This document shows positions 15,162 through 18,693 of a stretch of 18,693 nt of DNA, piece by piece (position 1 is the stretch's first letter; each line of letters opens with the position of its first letter). The stretch is from CAYSCZ01 sp964429655. GTDB lineage: Bacteria; Bacteroidota; Bacteroidia; Cytophagales; Cyclobacteriaceae. The translations under genes were made by a program, and so were the position numbers. The DNA is taken from positions 1 to 18,693 of the forward strand of contig CAYSCZ010000058.1 of assembly GCA_964429655.1 (NCBI GenBank), given 5' to 3'. The notes beneath the pieces were generated by a model that ran no database searches, was not told the origin of the DNA, and saw nothing but the letters and a program-made list of their open reading frames with translations.

Positions 15162-16447
15162 TGGAACAATTTATCGAATTCTTTTCATTTAAATATCCAA
15201 ATATCAAATATGTCTTATTTGGAACCATCTTGCTTGCCATTAGTGCTGCACTGGTCGGATGCTTCACTTTTTTGAAGAAAAAATCGCTTATCGGTGATGC
15301 AGTGGCACATTCTATTTTGCCAGGTGTTTGCCTGTCTTTTATGATTTCAGGTACGAAGAATCCTTTACTTCTGGTAGTTGGTGCTTTTTCCACGGGTTGG
15401 ATCTCTATTCTCCTGATGGATTACATTACCTCGAAAACCAAACTAAAAGAAGATTCTGCTATTGGGCTCACCTTATCTGTGTTTTTTGGCTTTGGTATCT
15501 TGCTGTTAACCATTATACAACACTCCGGAAATGCAGCGCAGTCAGGTTTAGATGCTTTCCTTTTCGGGAAAGCAGCATCTCTGGTTGGTCAGGATCTCAT
15601 TGTTTTTTCTGTTATCGCGATAATTCTTATCTCAGTCATATTCCTTTTTTTTAAAGGGTTCACTTTGATTTCTTTTGATGAAGCCTTCGCCAGCTCTATT
15701 GGCTTTCCTGTAAAAAAACTAGAACTTCTTCTAACCTCGCTGACTGTACTTGCTGTCGTAATTGGCATCCAGGCCGTTGGCGTGGTACTTATGGCTGCAA
15801 TGCTGATCACACCCGCCGCAGCCTCAAGGTTCTGGACAGACAATTTGAAACACTTTATGATCATAGCGGCATCTTTCGGCGTCATTTCAGGAATAACGGG
15901 CGCTTATATTTCTTTTATTGCCCCATCCATGCCTACCGGTCCATGGATCGTGATGATATTATCCGTTATTGCTATCCTGTCATTCTTGCTGTCACCGAAA
16001 AAAGGCATCATTTTCAAAGCCATCAAGCAATATCGGATCAAAAAGAAATACTTAGAAGAAAACATACTTAAAGCTTTTTATCAAATTGAAGAGCGTAAAG
16101 AAGATGAGTATCTAAAAATCCAGCCTGAGGATATCCTGAGAATGAGAAACTTTCCTGAGAAAAAATTATTGAAAGGATTAAAAGCGCTATCCTATCAGGG
16201 ATTCATCGAACAGGTCAACGCTAAATGGAAATTAACACCAGAAGGAAGAAGCAAAGGAAAAAGAATAGTGAAACTACATAGACTATGGGAAACTTATTTA
16301 ACGAAATATGTTAGGATTGCTCCGGATCACGTTCATGAAGATGCAGAGTCGATAGAGCATATTTTAACGCCAGAGCTTGAAGAAAGCCTGGAAAGAATAT
16401 TGCAGTATCCACAGGAAGATCCACATAAATCAACAATCCCTTACTAA
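15161..16447 (+). CDS. Metal ABC permease fused to C-terminal DtxR-like metal-sensing domain
   Basis: A 428-residue inner-membrane protein. Residues 1-about 285 form an ABC-3 family permease with several transmembrane helices, including GDAVAHSILPGV (45-56) and AVGVVLMAAMLITPAAASRF (205-224). A basic linker (280-297) leads to a cytoplasmic DtxR-like region (298-428). EENILKAFYQ aligns with the N-terminus of the operon's own regulator, and HRLWETYL (373-380) and HEDAESIEH (392-400) keep its metal ligands: H373, E377, H392, E396, E399, H400. From H373 to P427 the two proteins align without gaps, with about 25 of 55 identical by hand count. The SH3/FeoA domain is absent. The layout equals chlamydial YtgCR, whose repressor part is released by proteolysis. 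Here the recognition helix differs, so allosteric sensing of cytosolic metal is an alternative. Confidence 0.93.
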   Translation: MEQFIEFFSFKYPNIKYVLFGTILLAISAALVGCFTFLKKKSLIGDAVAHSILPGVCLSFMISGTKNPLLLVVGAFSTGWISILLMDYITSKTKLKEDSAIGLTLSVFFGFGILLLTIIQHSGNAAQSGLDAFLFGKAASLVGQDLIVFSVIAIILISVIFLFFKGFTLISFDEAFASSIGFPVKKLELLLTSLTVLAVVIGIQAVGVVLMAAMLITPAAASRFWTDNLKHFMIIAASFGVISGITGAYISFIAPSMPTGPWIVMILSVIAILSFLLSPKKGIIFKAIKQYRIKKKYLEENILKAFYQIEERKEDEYLKIQPEDILRMRNFPEKKLLKGLKALSYQGFIEQVNAKWKLTPEGRSKGKRIVKLHRLWETYLTKYVRIAPDHVHEDAESIEHILTPELEESLERILQYPQEDPHKSTIPY

Positions 16448-16449
16448 CC

Positions 16450-17337
16450 ATGGATGCGTTTCAAATCATATTGACCGGATCGCTTGTCGCTACATGCTGT
16501 GGTTTATTGGGCTGCTTTCTTGTGCTCAGGCAAATGGCTATGGTCGGTGATGCTATATCGCATGCCGTGTTACCGGGCATAGTAATCGCATTCCTTTTAT
16601 CCGGAAGTCGTGATTCTATGAATATGTTATTTGGTGCAGGACTGATCGGTATACTTACAACGTTTCTTATCGAATTTTTCCATCAAAAAGGTAAGTTGCA
16701 AACTGATGCTTCAATAGGTGTAACATTTACCTGGCTATTTGCGCTGGGCGTCATTTTGATCTCTGTTTTCGCCGGTCAGGTTGATCTGGATCAGGATTGT
16801 GTGCTGCATGGAGAGATAGCATATGTACCCATCGATTTATGGATTACCAAATCCGGGACCGTCATGGGTCCGAGGGCATTGTATGTACTGGGTTTCACAA
16901 CTTTGATAATCGCAGGGTTTGTGATCACAGGATTCAAAGAGCTCTACCTCACTACGTTTGATCCTCAGTACGCTGCTACTATTGGGATATCAGTCACAGT
17001 TTGGCATTATCTGCTTATGGGTGCTGTTTCACTAACTACCGTAGCATCGTTTGAATCCGTGGGGGCTATCTTGGTTGTAGCCTTTTTAATCGCACCGGCA
17101 GCGACAGCTTACCTCATCACTGAAGATTTTATCAAGATGGTTATTGCTACAATCATCATCGGGATAATGAGTGCGATAGGTGGATATTTTCTTGCTGCAT
17201 ATTTGGATGGATCTATAGCCGGAGCTATGGCTTCGGTCACAGGCCTGTTTTTTCTAATGGCACTTTTACACACCAGGATAAAAACAAAGAAGCGATCAAT
17301 AAGTAAAACCGTCAGGGAAATTGAAATTAGCAGCTGA
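16450..17337 (+). CDS. Second metal ABC transporter permease
   Basis: A 295-residue inner-membrane subunit of the ABC-3 (ZnuB/MntB/TroCD) family, corresponding by position to YtgD. It should pair with the fused permease to form a heterodimeric channel. Family motifs are visible: GDAISHAVLPGIVIAF (34-49), FKELYLTTFDPQYAATIGIS (158-177), and SVGAILVVAFLIAPAATAYL near 206-225. There are about eight hydrophobic helices, and the tail after 275 is short and basic with no regulatory extension. The ATG at 16450 comes two bases after the upstream stop, so the two are co-translated. Its 3' end overlaps the mnmE start by 17 bp. Confidence 0.94.
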   Translation: MDAFQIILTGSLVATCCGLLGCFLVLRQMAMVGDAISHAVLPGIVIAFLLSGSRDSMNMLFGAGLIGILTTFLIEFFHQKGKLQTDASIGVTFTWLFALGVILISVFAGQVDLDQDCVLHGEIAYVPIDLWITKSGTVMGPRALYVLGFTTLIIAGFVITGFKELYLTTFDPQYAATIGISVTVWHYLLMGAVSLTTVASFESVGAILVVAFLIAPAATAYLITEDFIKMVIATIIIGIMSAIGGYFLAAYLDGSIAGAMASVTGLFFLMALLHTRIKTKKRSISKTVREIEISS

Positions 17338-18693
17338 TCATCTTGATACCATTGTTGCACTGGCTACACCTCCGGGCGTGGGGGCAATTGGTGTAATTCG
17401 TCTTTCCGGGCCAAAAGCCATAGAAATTACTGATTTAATTTTCAAAGGGAAGACTCTGGCCAATCAAAAATCCCACACTATTCATTTTGGAACCATCATG
17501 TCAGGGGATAAAACCATAGATGAGGTATTAATCTCACTTTTCAAAGCACCTACCTCCTACACTAAGGAAGATGTAGTGGAAATATCCTGTCATGGTTCAC
17601 CATTTATTATTAATGAACTCATAAAAACAGTGATAAGCCGGGGGGCTAGATTAGCAAAACCAGGGGAATTTACGCAACGGGCATTCCTGAATGGCCAACT
17701 AGACCTGGCGCAGGCAGAGGCAGTGGCTGATTTAATAGCATCAGAGAGCGAAAAAGCACATCAAACCGCCATAAAACAAATGAGGGGTGGTTTTTCTGAG
17801 GAGATTAAGCAGTTGCGTGAACAGTTGGTGCATTTTGCTTCCATGATAGAGTTGGAACTAGACTTTTCTGAGGAAGATGTAGAGTTTGCAGATCGTGACC
17901 AACTTAAAGCACTTATTGATATAATAATTGCTGTTATATCTGCCCTGGTCGAGAGCTTTCAGTATGGGAATGTTATAAAAAATGGCATACCTACTGTGAT
18001 TGTAGGCAAGCCAAATGCCGGGAAGTCAACCCTGCTTAACTGTCTATTGAAGGAAGAAAAGGCAATCGTATCGGATATCGCAGGAACGACCAGGGATTCC
18101 ATAGAAGATGAATTGTATATTCAGGGCATAAACTTCCGGTTTATTGATACCGCAGGTTTGAGGGAGGCTGAGGATAAAATAGAAGCTATTGGCGTGGAAA
18201 GGACCCTTAAAAAAATAGAACAGGCTGATTTAGTCCTTTTTCTTTTTGACCTGCGCTCAGAGCCAGTACAATCAATACTAACAGAAGTCAACCGACTGGA
18301 GAAGGCAGGCAAGCGGTTCATACCCATCGGAAATAAGATTGACCTTCTGCAAAATCAAATCCCTAAGGCACTAGCGGATGATAAACGTTTTGTATTTATC
18401 AGTGCCTCTGGTGGCAAGAATATTGAGTCATTGAAAGACAAGATTATTGATACTGTTAACATCGATGAGTTTAAGACCGGAAACACCATCGTCACAAATG
18501 CACGACATTATGAAAGTCTGATCAAAACCAAAGAAGACCTGCAACAGGTAATTAAAGGCATAGATGGCAGGATAACTAATGATTTTCTGGCCTTAGATAT
18601 CCGTCAGGCCTTGTACCACCTTGGTGAAATAACCGGTGAGATCACGACAGATGATTTACTGTCTAATATTTTTTCAAAGTTTTGTATCGGAAA
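17321..18693 (+). CDS. mnmE: tRNA uridine-5-carboxymethylaminomethyl modification GTPase (3' end cut by window)
   Basis: With MnmG it makes the cmnm5 modification at wobble U34 of certain tRNAs in the cytoplasm. 457 codons are visible and only the end of the last lysine codon and the stop are missing, since the C-terminus FCIG plus AA matches the invariant FCIGK. Residues 1-about 120 are the folate-binding N-terminal domain (ATPPGVGAIGVIRLSG). A helical domain follows, with the G domain inserted: G1 GKPNAGKS (229-236), GTTRD, G3 DTAG (276-279) and G4 NKID (338-341). The TTG at 17321 gives the standard N-terminus MKLAADHLDTIVALATPPG and lies within the permease gene. Co-transcription with the metal operon is likely; a functional link is not evident. 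Confidence 0.96.
   Translation, partial: MKLAADHLDTIVALATPPGVGAIGVIRLSGPKAIEITDLIFKGKTLANQKSHTIHFGTIMSGDKTIDEVLISLFKAPTSYTKEDVVEISCHGSPFIINELIKTVISRGARLAKPGEFTQRAFLNGQLDLAQAEAVADLIASESEKAHQTAIKQMRGGFSEEIKQLREQLVHFASMIELELDFSEEDVEFADRDQLKALIDIIIAVISALVESFQYGNVIKNGIPTVIVGKPNAGKSTLLNCLLKEEKAIVSDIAGTTRDSIEDELYIQGINFRFIDTAGLREAEDKIEAIGVERTLKKIEQADLVLFLFDLRSEPVQSILTEVNRLEKAGKRFIPIGNKIDLLQNQIPKALADDKRFVFISASGGKNIESLKDKIIDTVNIDEFKTGNTIVTNARHYESLIKTKEDLQQVIKGIDGRITNDFLALDIRQALYHLGEITGEITTDDLLSNIFSKFCIG

Noticed and set aside
16440..16452. Possible gene-fusion or assembly artefact at the permease-DtxR junction
   Set aside because: The reading frame runs continuously from the permease through a basic linker into the DtxR-like part, with a clean stop two bases before the next gene, and the same fusion is known in Chlamydia.
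1..18693. Mobile elements, CRISPR arrays, tRNA or rRNA genes
   Set aside because: No transposase, integrase, regularly spaced repeat array or recognisable structural RNA was found on either strand by reading.

Overview
The window looks like a chromosomal segment from a Bacteroidetes bacterium, probably of the Cytophagales type. The DNA is A/T-rich, starts are preceded by A/T-rich stretches rather than strong Shine-Dalgarno sequences, and a FISUMP-domain secreted protein and TAnnTTTG-like promoter boxes are present. The genus assignment is inference. There are no rRNA, tRNA, CRISPR or insertion-sequence features. All genes appear intact; only the last gene runs off the right edge, by one base of its final lysine codon plus the stop.

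Left part (1-1965): a repeat-rich leader, a 113-residue protein of unknown function, and a multidomain nuclease that joins a DEDDh exonuclease, a GIY-YIG endonuclease and a UvrC-like cysteine cluster. Sugar block (1962-10199): on the minus strand, an SLC45-type sugar transporter followed by a DPE2-type 4-alpha-glucanotransferase with two CBM20 domains. Divergently, on the plus strand, lie class II fructose-bisphosphate aldolase, a cytoplasmic GH13 alpha-amylase-family enzyme and 3-hydroxyacyl-CoA dehydrogenase. Together the first four suggest uptake of maltose or short maltooligosaccharides, their intracellular remodelling and hydrolysis, and entry into glycolysis.

Middle part (10200-12351, minus strand): a FISUMP protein, a TPR lipoprotein and dapD (lysine/diaminopimelate synthesis). 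The last two are coupled through an ATGA overlap. A near-perfect bidirectional terminator separates this block from the sugar block.

Right part (12352-18693): a 446-bp A/T-rich control region, then a tightly packed metal-homeostasis operon: DtxR/MntR-family regulator, cluster-9 metal-binding lipoprotein, ABC ATPase, permease and second permease, followed by mnmE read from a TTG start inside the last permease. The main finding is that the first permease carries a C-terminal DtxR-like domain. Its metal ligands align with those of the stand-alone regulator of the same operon, while its DNA-recognition helix has diverged. Order and fusion match the chlamydial ytgA-B-CR-D operon. A TTTTAG-N6-CTAAAA palindrome overlapping the regulator's start codon is a candidate autoregulatory operator.
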